Shown here one piece after another: positions 6,941 through 15,902 of a DNA stretch of 64,000 bases; position 1 is the first letter of the stretch; each line of letters starts with the position of its first letter. The stretch comes from Paracoccus litorisediminis (GTDB lineage Bacteria; Pseudomonadota; Alphaproteobacteria; Rhodobacterales; Rhodobacteraceae). A model generated the notes under the pieces. That model was not told where the DNA came from. It worked only from the letters and a program-made list of their open reading frames with translations, and did no database searches. The stretch spans positions 1 to 64,000 of the forward strand of contig NZ_WMIG01000013.1 of the NCBI RefSeq assembly GCF_009711205.1, written 5' to 3'. The position numbers and the translations under genes were made by a program.

Positions 6941-9370
6941 ATGAACAGAGAAATCATCGAACTCCGCGAAGTCGTCACGAAGCTGGTGCCCATGCTCACT
7001 GGCAAGGGTCTGCGCGTCACGATGCGCGGCACCCGCGCCTATGTGCGGGCCAACGCCAAGACCAACAAGCCCGAGTTGGTCAACATTCCGTCGATCCCTG
7101 ACAATGCGACCTCCGAGTTCATCTCGGCCATTCAGGGCTTCATCGACCATGAGGTCGGGCACGTCCTGCACACCGACTGGAAATACTACGGCGGCGACGG
7201 GGTGCGTATCGCGCTCAACACGCCCGAAGGCCGCGCGCTCTCCGCGAGCCACAACTCGGTCGAAGATCCGTATGTCGAGCGCGAGCAGATGAAACTGTTC
7301 CCCGGCTCGAAGTCGAACCTGACCCAGCTCCATGACTACTTCCTCAAGCGCATCACCACGCCCGCGCTCGACGCGGTGAAGGGTGACACGAAGAAGGAGT
7401 TCTCGGTGCTCTGGGTGCCGGCCGTGCGCGCGCTGTCGGGCCAGGCAATCTTCCAAGAGTTCATGGACGCCGGCAATCATTGGGAACAACCGATGGTCAA
7501 GGCGGTGGTCATGGCCCTCTCGGACGAAACCATGCGTCTGCTGAAACATGCCCGCAACACCGAAGAGACCCTGCTGGCGGCGCAGGAGATCCACGACATC
7601 CTCTTCAATCGCAAGCTGAACGAGCCTGAGCCGGAAGAGGAACAGCCCCAGCCGCCGGAGCAACAAGGCGACGACGATCAGTCCGGCGCCGAGAGCGAGG
7701 ATGATCAGAATGACGAGGGCGAGTCGGAAGACAAGCCCGAACAGCCCGCCGGCGAAGGCGACGGGGATGGCGAGCGCGACCATTCCGAGAGCGACGATGA
7801 GGGCGAAGCCGGTCCCGGCGAGGACGGCAAAGATGGCGGCGAGGAAGAAGATGGCGAAGATGCCGGAGACGCTGATGGAGATGGCGACGCGGAGGGCGAC
7901 GAGGACGGCGATGATAGCGAAAGCGACGGGGATGAAGCTGCTGACGATGCAGCCTCCGACGACGCTGACGGGGACGAGGCCGGCGATGGTGACGCTGGAC
8001 GAGGCGACGAGGATCAGGCCGACGAGCTGGGAGACGATGCCGAAGAGGGCGAAGGCGGTGAAGCTGACGCTGCGGGCGAGGATGATGCTGACGGTGCGGA
8101 TGCCGAAGATGGCGACGATGCCGAGGGTGGCGCTGATGACGCTGGCGGAGACGATGACGCCGGAGACGCTGACGAGGGAGATGATAGCGCGTCTGATGGA
8201 GCCGGAGCTGCCGGTGAGGATGCTGACGCCGGAGGAGATGCTGGCGGTGAGCAGGCGGAAGATTCCGACGATCTGAACGGCGGGGAGCGGCAGGCTCAGG
8301 GCGGCGGCAGCCGCGAGGATGATGACGGCGAGGCTGCGGCAGACGGCGAGGGCGAGGATGATGGCTTCGGCGGTGACGCGGGCCGCGGCATGTTCGACCT
8401 GGATGCCAGCGAGTTCCAGCCGGTCGATCTGTCGAACGCTCTCCAGAAAGAGCTGACCGAGATGGCGATGGAGGCGATGGGCCACTCGGATTACTCGACC
8501 TTCACCCGCGACGAAGACCGGATCGAGGTCTTCGATCCTGACACGCTCGGTATCAATGTGCGCGATGAGTGGGTGCCTGCGATGGAAGATGAGGTGCGTC
8601 ACATGATCGGGCCGATGCAGAAGGACATCGAGCGGATGATGGCGTCGCAAAGCTACGTCATCCGCACGCCGGGCCACACCCGCGGCAAGCTGCACGGGCC
8701 GTCGCTCTACCGCGTGCCGCTGGGCGACCCGCGCGCCTTCACGCAGCGCGAGGAGCACCGCTCGAAGGACACGGCGGTCATGCTGCTGATCGACAACTCC
8801 GGCTCGATGCACGGCCAGGAACTTTCGGTCGCCATGCACGCGGGCTATGCCCTGGCCTCGACGCTGGAGCGCGTCAACATCGCCAATCAGGTGATGGGCT
8901 TCACCACGGGCAGCCTGAGCCGCAGCGCGATGGATGCTTTGCGCAACGATCCGATGGCCTACAGCTTCTCGCGGACCTGCACCATCGTCATGCCGATCTT
9001 CAAGGAGTTCGGCGAGCGGGTGACGCCGACCGTCAAGCGCCGGATCGCCGCCCAGATCAATGCGCAGGTCGGCATGGAGACCAACGTGGATGGCGAGTCC
9101 CTCGAATATGCCGCGATGGCCCTGATGCGCCGCACGGAGCGTCGCAAGGTCATGCTGGTCATGTCCGACGGCCAGCCGGTCGGCAACGGCACCCGTCAGC
9201 ACCTGACGAAGACCGTGGAGAACCTGACCAAGGCGGGGATCGAGACGATCGGGATCGGGATCAATACGACCGCTGTGCAGTCCTACTACCCGCGCAGCAT
9301 GGTCCTGAACAATGTCGCGGATCTCCCGAAGACCGTGATGGGCGAGCTGAAGCGCATCCTGACGAACTGA
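6941..9370 (+). CDS. cobT: CobT-like protein: metal-site domain, acidic linker, VWA domain
   Basis: The 809-residue product resembles the large partner of CobS in aerobic cobaltochelatase. It has an N-terminal HEVGH motif (H70, E71, H74) in the conserved CobT region, an extremely acidic Asp/Glu/Gly/Ala segment (about residues 225-490), and a C-terminal von Willebrand A domain with MIDAS motif DNSGS (D618, S620, S622). The linker is much longer than I expect for bacterial CobT. No CobN or other cobalamin gene is nearby. Phage CobS/CobT pairs are known and are thought to act as a MoxR/VWA chaperone-like machine; the target here is unknown. The CobS-like ATPase follows. Confidence 0.85.
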   Translation: MNREIIELREVVTKLVPMLTGKGLRVTMRGTRAYVRANAKTNKPELVNIPSIPDNATSEFISAIQGFIDHEVGHVLHTDWKYYGGDGVRIALNTPEGRALSASHNSVEDPYVEREQMKLFPGSKSNLTQLHDYFLKRITTPALDAVKGDTKKEFSVLWVPAVRALSGQAIFQEFMDAGNHWEQPMVKAVVMALSDETMRLLKHARNTEETLLAAQEIHDILFNRKLNEPEPEEEQPQPPEQQGDDDQSGAESEDDQNDEGESEDKPEQPAGEGDGDGERDHSESDDEGEAGPGEDGKDGGEEEDGEDAGDADGDGDAEGDEDGDDSESDGDEAADDAASDDADGDEAGDGDAGRGDEDQADELGDDAEEGEGGEADAAGEDDADGADAEDGDDAEGGADDAGGDDDAGDADEGDDSASDGAGAAGEDADAGGDAGGEQAEDSDDLNGGERQAQGGGSREDDDGEAAADGEGEDDGFGGDAGRGMFDLDASEFQPVDLSNALQKELTEMAMEAMGHSDYSTFTRDEDRIEVFDPDTLGINVRDEWVPAMEDEVRHMIGPMQKDIERMMASQSYVIRTPGHTRGKLHGPSLYRVPLGDPRAFTQREEHRSKDTAVMLLIDNSGSMHGQELSVAMHAGYALASTLERVNIANQVMGFTTGSLSRSAMDALRNDPMAYSFSRTCTIVMPIFKEFGERVTPTVKRRIAAQINAQVGMETNVDGESLEYAAMALMRRTERRKVMLVMSDGQPVGNGTRQHLTKTVENLTKAGIETIGIGINTTAVQSYYPRSMVLNNVADLPKTVMGELKRILTN

Positions 9371-9386
9371 AAAGCCACACCCCTCT

Positions 9387-9444
9387 AGTAACTACTTACT
9401 TTCCGGTGGCGGTCTGCGCGGCCATCGTGCTAAGTAGTTACTAG
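9387..9444 (+). promoter_or_regulatory. two operators upstream of the CobS-like gene
   Basis: AGTAACTACTTACT (9387-9400), with perfect AGTAA/TTACT arms, and CTAAGTAGTTACTAG (9430-9444) flank a promoter-like stretch. The second site covers the expected -10, so the gene appears to have its own repressible promoter. Confidence 0.6.
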
Positions 9445-9493
9445 AAGAACCGAACCAGCCACACCGAAGGCACCACCGAAGGGAAAACCGAGC

Positions 9494-10735
9494 ATGAACG
9501 CCATTGCACCCACCGCCAATGACAAGATCAAATGCGAGATCGACGGGCAGATGATCCATTCGGTCCAGCTCCACATTCAGGCGAATTACGCCGATAGCTG
9601 GACCGTCGATCGCTACAAGGCCGAATATCCCGACGCGCCGCTGCTGTCGGACTTCGCCATGCAGTATATCCAGAAGCAGCAGAAGGCGGCGGCTCCCGCG
9701 GCACCGGCTGCGCCCGCCGTCGCGACCGCCACGCCGCACGAGCCCGCCGTCCAGGCCGAGTTCCAGCAGGTGCTGCCCGGCGGCGGCAGCTATACCGAGG
9801 CGACGGAGCACATGCACACCCTGTTCGATTTCGGCGACGTTCCGGCCGCCAAGGGCGCCAGCGGCACGCCCATCACCGTCAAGGTGCTGCGCGACCATTC
9901 CGCCGAGCACATGCCCTACCTGCAGGCCGTGGATCAGGGCTACGTCTTCAATATTGATCTGGTCAAAAAGATCCTGGTCGCCTTCACCCTGAACAAGCCG
10001 CTGCTGCTCTGGGGTATGCACGGCACGGGCAAGACCACGGCGGTCCAGCAGGTCTGCGCCCGCACCGGCCGTCCGGTGATGCGCGTCCAGCACACCATCA
10101 ACATGCAGGAATCCGAGGTCATCGGTCAGTGGATCGTCAAGAACGGCCAGACGGAATACCAGCTCGGGCCGCTGGCGATGGCGATGCTCTTCGGCTGGAC
10201 CTACATCGCGGATGAATACGACTTCGCCATGCCCTCGGTGACGGCGGTCTATCAGCCGGTGATGGAAGGCCAGCCGCTCATCATCAAGGATGCGCCGCCG
10301 CACCTGCGCAAGATCACCCCGCACCGCGACTTCCGTTTCGTCGCGACCGGCAACACCAATGGTCAGGGCGACGAGACCGGCCTCTATCAGGGCACCCTGA
10401 TGCAGAACTCCGCGAACTACTCGCGCTTCGGCGTGACCGAGGAGGTTCACTACATGGACGAGGCCACCGAGCAGGCGATCCTGCGCTCGAAGGCGGGCGC
10501 TCCCGCGCAGAACGCCAAGCAGATCGTCTCCTTTGCCAATAAGGTCCGCGAGGCCTTCAAGGACGGCAAGATCTCCATGACCATCTCGCCGCGGGAGATG
10601 ATCAACGCGGCCCAGCTCGGGCTGGCGTTCGGTGGCAACTGGCGCATGGGCATCGACCTTGCCTTCGCCAACCGCCTGCCCCGCACCGACAAGATCGTGG
10701 CTGGAGAGGTCGCTCAGCGGATCTTCGGCTCGTAA
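9494..10735 (+). CDS. cobS: CobS-like MoxR-family AAA+ ATPase
   Basis: The AAA+ partner of the CobT-like protein. Walker A is GMHGTGKTT (K180), Walker B reads YIADEYDF, and a sensor-1-like asparagine lies in ATGNTNGQGD. The first 80 residues are an N-terminal arm containing a run of Ala/Pro, and the family signature DEYD matches CobS. At 413 residues it is longer than chromosomal CobS because of that arm. It begins 123 bases after the CobT-like gene, behind two operators. Energy-dependent remodelling of a phage or host protein is the likely role. Confidence 0.88.
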   Translation: MNAIAPTANDKIKCEIDGQMIHSVQLHIQANYADSWTVDRYKAEYPDAPLLSDFAMQYIQKQQKAAAPAAPAAPAVATATPHEPAVQAEFQQVLPGGGSYTEATEHMHTLFDFGDVPAAKGASGTPITVKVLRDHSAEHMPYLQAVDQGYVFNIDLVKKILVAFTLNKPLLLWGMHGTGKTTAVQQVCARTGRPVMRVQHTINMQESEVIGQWIVKNGQTEYQLGPLAMAMLFGWTYIADEYDFAMPSVTAVYQPVMEGQPLIIKDAPPHLRKITPHRDFRFVATGNTNGQGDETGLYQGTLMQNSANYSRFGVTEEVHYMDEATEQAILRSKAGAPAQNAKQIVSFANKVREAFKDGKISMTISPREMINAAQLGLAFGGNWRMGIDLAFANRLPRTDKIVAGEVAQRIFGS

Positions 10736-10746
10736 GGAAAGAGCCA

Positions 10747-11334
10747 ATGGATCACCTGAACGCCAATGAGGTGAAAGGGCTGGTGCATCGCACCAGCCTC
10801 CGCCTTTTCGCCAAATTTCCCCAACTCCGCGCGTCCCATGAGTTCGAGGATTTCGAGCAGATGATGTGGATGGAGTGGATGCGGGTGAAAGACCGCTTCG
10901 ACCCCGCGCACGGCTATCATTTCACCACCTATTTCGGGACATGCTGCCGCAACCGCGTCCTGAAGATGGTCAACGCCCGCCGGCCAGATGTGGAGTTCGA
11001 CACAGATGTGGCGGAAAGCCAGCCTGACGATTTCAAGTCCTCGGAGGATATGCTGGCCGAGAGCCGCGTCAGATCCAGGGCCTTCGAGCGCGTCGACCCG
11101 CAGATGCGAAAGATCGCGGAGCTGCTGATCGAAGACCCGGAAATCCTGCAGCGCGAGGCTCGCGCCCAGGCGGCCAAGGCCGCCCTTACTTCGGCCCTGA
11201 ACGGTGGGGCAGGGAAGGAGCCTGAGCTGCCTGAGATCACCTTGCCGCTCCTCTTCCGCGTGATGGGCCTTCATCGCTCGCGCGGATACCACCTCGTCGC
11301 CCAATTCAAAGAGACCCTGGATGAATACCTCTGA
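10747..11334 (+). CDS. sigma-70 region-2-like protein (putative phage sigma factor)
   Basis: Residues about 34-78 (FEDFEQMMWMEWMRVKDRFDP, then GYHFTTYFGTCCRNRVLKMV) follow the sigma-70 region 2 pattern: acidic start, aromatic core, FDPxxGxxFxTY, then a positively charged helix. The C-terminal end (LPLLFRVMGLHRSRGYHLVAQF) could be a region-4-like helix-turn-helix. At 195 residues it is sigma-factor sized. It follows the CobS-like gene by 11 bases. A role in redirecting RNA polymerase is inferred; a nucleoid or recombination protein is the alternative. Confidence 0.6.
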   Translation: MDHLNANEVKGLVHRTSLRLFAKFPQLRASHEFEDFEQMMWMEWMRVKDRFDPAHGYHFTTYFGTCCRNRVLKMVNARRPDVEFDTDVAESQPDDFKSSEDMLAESRVRSRAFERVDPQMRKIAELLIEDPEILQREARAQAAKAALTSALNGGAGKEPELPEITLPLLFRVMGLHRSRGYHLVAQFKETLDEYL

Positions 11335-11806
11335 CCTCTTCCAATTCACGCCCGGCTGCTTTGGCTCGACCTATTTCGCGAAAGACTCCACCTGTGGCGT
11401 CTGCCCCTTCGCCCCTGACTGCGAGAAGCGGTCGGTGCAGACGATGGATGACATCAGGGCGATCTGCGGCGTCGTCACGCGCAAGCGTCGCGCGGGCAAA
11501 GGCGAGCTGTCGGAGAAAGCCAGGGAAGTATTCGAGAAGCTCGGCAAGTCCGCGCGCGAGGTCCGCGCATCCCTCATGGGTGGTGAGAACCCCTATCCCA
11601 CCAATCAAGGCTTCATGGGTGATGTGTGTCAGATCCTGCTGCATTTCCGCGAGGTCAAGACCGCATTCCTAGCGACGGTCATTGCCGAACGCTGTAAATT
11701 GAGACCATCGACCGCAGCAAGCTACACCAAGCAGGCAGTGGCGATCCTGCAGCATTGCGAGGCTGCTGACATTCAAGGCGACAGCATTTCCTTGCGCCGC
11801 GGCTAA
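11321..11806 (+). CDS. hypothetical protein with CxxCx5C cluster
   Basis: 161 residues, unknown family. An N-terminal CGVCPFAPDC cluster could hold zinc or an Fe-S centre; the C-terminal half has a possible helix-turn-helix (RPSTAASYTKQAVAILQ). The ATG lies inside the end of the sigma-like gene, so the two are coupled. Confidence 0.6.
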   Translation: MNTSDLFQFTPGCFGSTYFAKDSTCGVCPFAPDCEKRSVQTMDDIRAICGVVTRKRRAGKGELSEKAREVFEKLGKSAREVRASLMGGENPYPTNQGFMGDVCQILLHFREVKTAFLATVIAERCKLRPSTAASYTKQAVAILQHCEAADIQGDSISLRRG

Positions 11807-11820
11807 AGTAAGAGGTTACT
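11807..11820 (+). promoter_or_regulatory. operator directly before dnaE
   Basis: AGTAAGAGGTTACT has perfect AGTAA/TTACT arms and fills the gap between the upstream stop and the polymerase ATG at 11823. A repressor here would block transcription or translation entry. Confidence 0.65.
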
Positions 11821-11822
11821 GT

Positions 11823-14800
11823 ATGCACACGCTCCTGGCTTGCCGAAGCGATTTCTCTATCGGCGAAAGCATTCTGACCCCCGATGAGATTGTCGAAGCG
11901 GCTACCGCCCTCGGCCAGACCGTCGTGGGCCTGACCGACACAATGAGCGTGACCGGACTGGTCAGCCTCTCCCAGGCTGCCAAGAAGGCGGGCATCAAGC
12001 CGATCATCGGCGTCCGGCTGCGCATCTCGGAAGATGCCAAATGGCGCCCGAACAAAGACCTGAAGGAAAAGAAGAAGGACATGCCGAAGTCCTTCTTCGC
12101 GACGGTCTATATCCGCAGCGAGGCTGGGCTCAAGGCGGTCTATCGCCTGCTAACCCTCGCCAATAGCGAGACCCATTTCTACTACCACGCCATGCTGGAC
12201 TGGCCCGATGTGCAGTCCGAACTGATGGCGTTGCAGTCCAGCGATTATGCGCTAGTCCTCGGCGACGAGCAGGGCATCTACCAGCACGCAGCATTCGACG
12301 ACATCCGCGCGGACTGCATCACCCTGATGAACCACTACGGACATGCGATCTACCTGCCCATCGTGGCGGTGAACACGCCCTATTACGGCCGCATCAACAA
12401 GCTCTCCATCGAGACGCACCGCAGCTACGGGCTGCCGCTGCTGGCGATCCGGCCGGCCTATTACGACGCGGGCCATGCCGACGCGCAGGAGGTCATGGCG
12501 GCGGTCTGCGAGAATGCCAAAGCGTCCGACGGCTATTTCCGCTCGCGCTTCAATCGCGACATGCACCCGATGAACGCGCAGGACTTTGTGGCCGAGGCGA
12601 TGAAGGCCGCCCAGCACCTCATCAAGCGAGGCGTGCCCGACGCGGGCTCGATGATGAGCAAGGCGGTCCTGACGACGATGGGCTTTGCCGATGGCGTGAC
12701 CTATCTCTGGGCCAAGCAGCCGCCGTCGCTGCCCAAGCTCGCGGATGACGAATATGCCGCGCTGGTGGCGGAATGCCAGAAAGGCTTCCTCGATCGGTTC
12801 AAGGCTCCGATGTTCGGCCACACGCCGAGCGCGCAGGAGCAGATGCAGACCTACCTGCCGCGCCTCCAGTATGAGCTGGGCGTCCTGAAGAAGCTGGGCT
12901 TTGCGCCCTACTTCCTCACCGTGCAGAACATCGTCCGCTTCTCAAAGAGCAACGGCATCCTGGTCGGCCCCGGTCGCGGCTCGGTCGGTGGCTCCCTCGT
13001 CGCCTATCTGATGGGCATCACCGACATTGATCCGATCCGCTTCGGCCTCCTCTTCGAGCGCTTCATCAACCCCGAGCGTCTCGACCTTCCCGACGCCGAC
13101 CTCGACTTCATGTCCGAGCGGCGCGGCGAGATCATCGAATACCTGATCCAGACCTTCGGCGAGGACCGAGTGGCCGGGGTCTCCAACTTCTCGACGCTGG
13201 GCTCGGCCTCGGCCATCCGCGACGTGAGCCGCGTCCTTGGCATTCCCGAGCGCGAGTTCTCCGTCTCGAAGATGGTGCCGAAGGAGCACGGCCAGCCGGT
13301 CGGCCTGGAAGAGGCGGCGCGTCAGGTGGCGGGCATCAAGGAGTTCGCCGACAAGAATGCCGCCCTCTGGCCGCTGATGCTCCGCCTTGAAGGCACCACC
13401 CGCAACATGGCGCAACACGCCGCGGGTGTCGTCGTCGCTGGCGCACCGCTCACGGATTTCGCCGTGGTCGAGAAGCGCAAAGAGACGGCGGTGGTCAACT
13501 GGGACAAGCGCGTGATCGAGGAACAGGGCCTGGTCAAGATCGACGTGCTGGGCCTCTCGACGCTCGACATTATCGCCCATGCGCTGCGCTACATCGAGGA
13601 GGGCACTGGTCGGAAGGTGGCGATCAACGAGATCCCGCTCGATGATCCACTGGTGCTCCAGAAGTTCGCCCAAGGCGACACGTCAGGCGTCTTCCAGTTC
13701 GAGGGCTCGGGGATGCGCAAGCTCTTGCGCGACCTTGGCTCCATGACCGGCTCGGTCAGCTTCGAGGACATCACGGCCTGCACCGCGCTCTACCGGCCCG
13801 GCCCGATGGAGTCTGGCATGATGGACAGCTTCGCCAAGCGCAAGCGCGGCGACGAGGCGGTGGAATACCTGCATCCCTCGACCGTGCCCTATACCGAGGA
13901 GACCTTCGGCATCCTGGTCTATCAGGAGCAGGTGATGAAGCTCTCGCAGACGGTGGCAGGCTATTCCGGTCCCGATGCCGACAAGCTGCGTAAGATCATG
14001 GGTAAGAAGCTGCCCGAAGAGATGGCGAAGGAGCATGACAAGTTCGTCGCGGGCTGTGTCGCCACGGTCGGCTGCACCGAGGAGTGGGCAGGTGAGCTGT
14101 TCGGCCTGATCTCCGGCTGGGCCGGCTACGGCTTCAACAAATCCCACGCCGCCGCTTATTCGCTGATCTCCTACCAGTCGATGTGGCTCAAGACGCACTA
14201 CCCGCTGGAGTTCTACGCCGCGACCATGACGGTCGTGAGCGAGGAAAAGCTCCTGGGGCTGATGCGCGATGCCAAGTCGCAGGGTGTGGTGGTCAGCTAT
14301 CCCGACATCAACAAGTCGTCGGGCCGGTTCGAGATCGTGCGCGGGGCCAATGAGATCGTGGTGCCTTTCCAGCGTATCAAGGGCATCTCGATCAAGACGG
14401 TCGATGCGATCCTGAAGGCGCGCGCACAATCGCCCTTCTACTCGATGGCGGACTTCGTGGCGCGCGTCGAGAAGCGGGCCTGCAACATCAAGGCGCAGAC
14501 GGCGCTCGATAGGGTAGGGGCCTTTGCCAGCGTCGAGCCCGGCCAGCCGAGCCAGAACGACCCTTGCCGGGTCCGCGATCAGGTCGAGCTGATGCCCAGC
14601 CTCGTCAGCGATTACGTCCCGATCAATCGCGAGATGCACCGCGACGGCGCGACCAAGGATGCGATCATCGACCTGAGCGATGAATACCGGGCGGCGCTCG
14701 GTCCCGCCAGCGGTCGCGACGGCCTGCCCTGCAAGCCGCATTTCGGTCGGGGCGCAAAGGTCATGGTCATTACGGATGCGCCGTCGGCCGAGGAAGAGGG

Positions 14801-15203
14801 CAATGGCATGTTCGGCTATGCCCGCGCCAATACCGGCGTCCTCGATGCGATGCAGGATGCAGACCTTTCGATGCAGGAGGTCTACTGGACCGGCCTGCTC
14901 AAGCGACCCAAGCGCGGCGGCCGGATCGCGGCCGAGGAGATCGGGCAGCACAAGCCCTACCTGATGCGCGAGATCGAGGCGCTCAAGCCCACGGTCATTG
15001 TCGCGCTCGGCTCCAGCATCGTGCGGGAGTTCCTGCCGACGCTGAAAGGCAAGGTCTCCGACTTCGCGGGCGACGTGCTCTATCTGAAGGATCTCGATGC
15101 GAACCTCGTGATCGGGTTCTCCGGCGGCGAGATTTACCACGCCCCCGAAAAGCAAGAGGCCATGAACAAGGTCTTCCATGTCGTGAAGGAGTTGATGCCA
15201 TGA
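11823..15203 (+). CDS. dnaE: DNA polymerase III alpha (DnaE-like) fused to a UDG-like domain
   Basis: Replicative C-family polymerase. The order is PHP-like domain, polymerase palm/fingers with PDADLDF (about residues 423-429) and KIDVLGL (D574), a helix-hairpin-helix near 860-915, then a C-terminal domain (about 975-1126) that reads like the uracil-DNA glycosylase superfamily (VITDAPSAEEEGNGMFGYA, YWTGLLKRPK, KPTVIVALG). The polymerase aspartates are intact. The PHP metal ligands look lost: HxH is absent and LTDH reads LTDT, so PHP nuclease activity is unlikely. The usual OB and tau-binding C-terminus is replaced by the UDG-like domain. That domain lacks the cysteines of Fe-S family-4 enzymes and the usual HPS motif, so it may bind rather than cut. 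Proofreading would come from the DnaQ-like gene at 37633. Confidence 0.9.
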   Translation: MHTLLACRSDFSIGESILTPDEIVEAATALGQTVVGLTDTMSVTGLVSLSQAAKKAGIKPIIGVRLRISEDAKWRPNKDLKEKKKDMPKSFFATVYIRSEAGLKAVYRLLTLANSETHFYYHAMLDWPDVQSELMALQSSDYALVLGDEQGIYQHAAFDDIRADCITLMNHYGHAIYLPIVAVNTPYYGRINKLSIETHRSYGLPLLAIRPAYYDAGHADAQEVMAAVCENAKASDGYFRSRFNRDMHPMNAQDFVAEAMKAAQHLIKRGVPDAGSMMSKAVLTTMGFADGVTYLWAKQPPSLPKLADDEYAALVAECQKGFLDRFKAPMFGHTPSAQEQMQTYLPRLQYELGVLKKLGFAPYFLTVQNIVRFSKSNGILVGPGRGSVGGSLVAYLMGITDIDPIRFGLLFERFINPERLDLPDADLDFMSERRGEIIEYLIQTFGEDRVAGVSNFSTLGSASAIRDVSRVLGIPEREFSVSKMVPKEHGQPVGLEEAARQVAGIKEFADKNAALWPLMLRLEGTTRNMAQHAAGVVVAGAPLTDFAVVEKRKETAVVNWDKRVIEEQGLVKIDVLGLSTLDIIAHALRYIEEGTGRKVAINEIPLDDPLVLQKFAQGDTSGVFQFEGSGMRKLLRDLGSMTGSVSFEDITACTALYRPGPMESGMMDSFAKRKRGDEAVEYLHPSTVPYTEETFGILVYQEQVMKLSQTVAGYSGPDADKLRKIMGKKLPEEMAKEHDKFVAGCVATVGCTEEWAGELFGLISGWAGYGFNKSHAAAYSLISYQSMWLKTHYPLEFYAATMTVVSEEKLLGLMRDAKSQGVVVSYPDINKSSGRFEIVRGANEIVVPFQRIKGISIKTVDAILKARAQSPFYSMADFVARVEKRACNIKAQTALDRVGAFASVEPGQPSQNDPCRVRDQVELMPSLVSDYVPINREMHRDGATKDAIIDLSDEYRAALGPASGRDGLPCKPHFGRGAKVMVITDAPSAEEEGNGMFGYARANTGVLDAMQDADLSMQEVYWTGLLKRPKRGGRIAAEEIGQHKPYLMREIEALKPTVIVALGSSIVREFLPTLKGKVSDFAGDVLYLKDLDANLVIGFSGGEIYHAPEKQEAMNKVFHVVKELMP

Positions 15204-15243
15204 GCCGCCGACTTTTCATTTCCACCAGCCGCAAGGACAGACA

Positions 15244-15765
15244 ATGACCAGCACCACCCCCGAAACCACCGCGCCCGGCTATGCCGTCCGCGATTACGTC
15301 GATACGGAGCAGCTCAAGCGCGACCTGACCTATACTCCGAACGACCTCTCCTCGGCGATGATGGTGCAGGCGGGCCTGTTCAGCCATTATGGCATCCTGT
15401 TCGCCCAGGCATCCAAGCAGGTCGATGTGGTGAAGCTCCTTCTGGAGAACACCGAGGCGGCGGTCTACCAGATGCTCCGCGCCAAGGCGTTGCAGCAGGG
15501 CGAAAAGCTGACCGAAGTCCAGCTCGAGAAGGCCGTATCCCGCGAGCCCCGCGTCATTGCGATGAAGAAGGCGCTGGCGGAGGCCAAGCAGGTCGAGGGC
15601 ATCGCCCGCACCGCAATGGAGGCCTTCCGGCACCGCAAGGACATGCTGGTCTCGCAGGGCCTGATCTCGCGCGAGGAAATGAAGGGCGATCTGCGGATCA
15701 ATGGCGGCAAAGTGCAGCAGGATCAGGCTCTTGCCATGCACCGCGCGGCCCTCGGCGCGCAATAA
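15244..15765 (+). CDS. conserved phage protein, possible recombination/replication accessory
   Basis: 173 residues, mostly helical and charged, with blocks LTYTPNDLSSAMMVQAGL, KQVDVVKLLLENTEA and MEAFRHRKDML. This resembles a protein often seen beside the ssDNA-binding gene in large phages. Location between dnaE and the SSB gene supports a fork or recombination-mediator role; a UvsY-like function is only a guess. Confidence 0.6.
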   Translation: MTSTTPETTAPGYAVRDYVDTEQLKRDLTYTPNDLSSAMMVQAGLFSHYGILFAQASKQVDVVKLLLENTEAAVYQMLRAKALQQGEKLTEVQLEKAVSREPRVIAMKKALAEAKQVEGIARTAMEAFRHRKDMLVSQGLISREEMKGDLRINGGKVQQDQALAMHRAALGAQ

Positions 15766-15771
15766 AAAGTG

Positions 15772-15829
15772 GCCTATCTAGGCATATCCCTAGAGACTAA
15801 TCTGCCTAGATAGGCTAAAAAGTAGTTAG
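15772..15829 (+). promoter_or_regulatory. promoter with both operator types (ssDNA-binding gene)
   Basis: AGAGAC (15792-15797), 18 bases, TAAAAA (15816-15821). GCCTATCTAGGC (15772-15783) and GCCTAGATAGGC (15804-15815) form the second operator class. AAAGTAGTTAG at the -10 edge resembles the first class. It is the one promoter where both classes meet. Confidence 0.65.
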
Positions 15830-15902
15830 CCGAAAGGCAAACAGGCACCAAGCATAAAGCTACCACGCCGGTAGCTCCGCACCCTGCCAAGGAGAACAGA
15901 CT

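Noticed and set aside
6893..9202. 769-codon minus-strand frame opposite the CobT-like gene, hydrophobic in the middle
   Set aside because: It is the reverse complement of the Asp/Glu/Gly-rich linker (GAC/GAG codons read back as Val/Ile/Leu). The plus strand has HEVGH and MIDAS motifs, a promoter and a ribosome site.
6941..10735. Reading the CobT/CobS pair as cobalamin biosynthesis
   Set aside because: No CobN or other B12 gene nearby; phage pairs of this type are usually not part of a B12 pathway.
13683..15179. 498-codon minus-strand frame
   Set aside because: Antisense of the polymerase; no recognisable domain.
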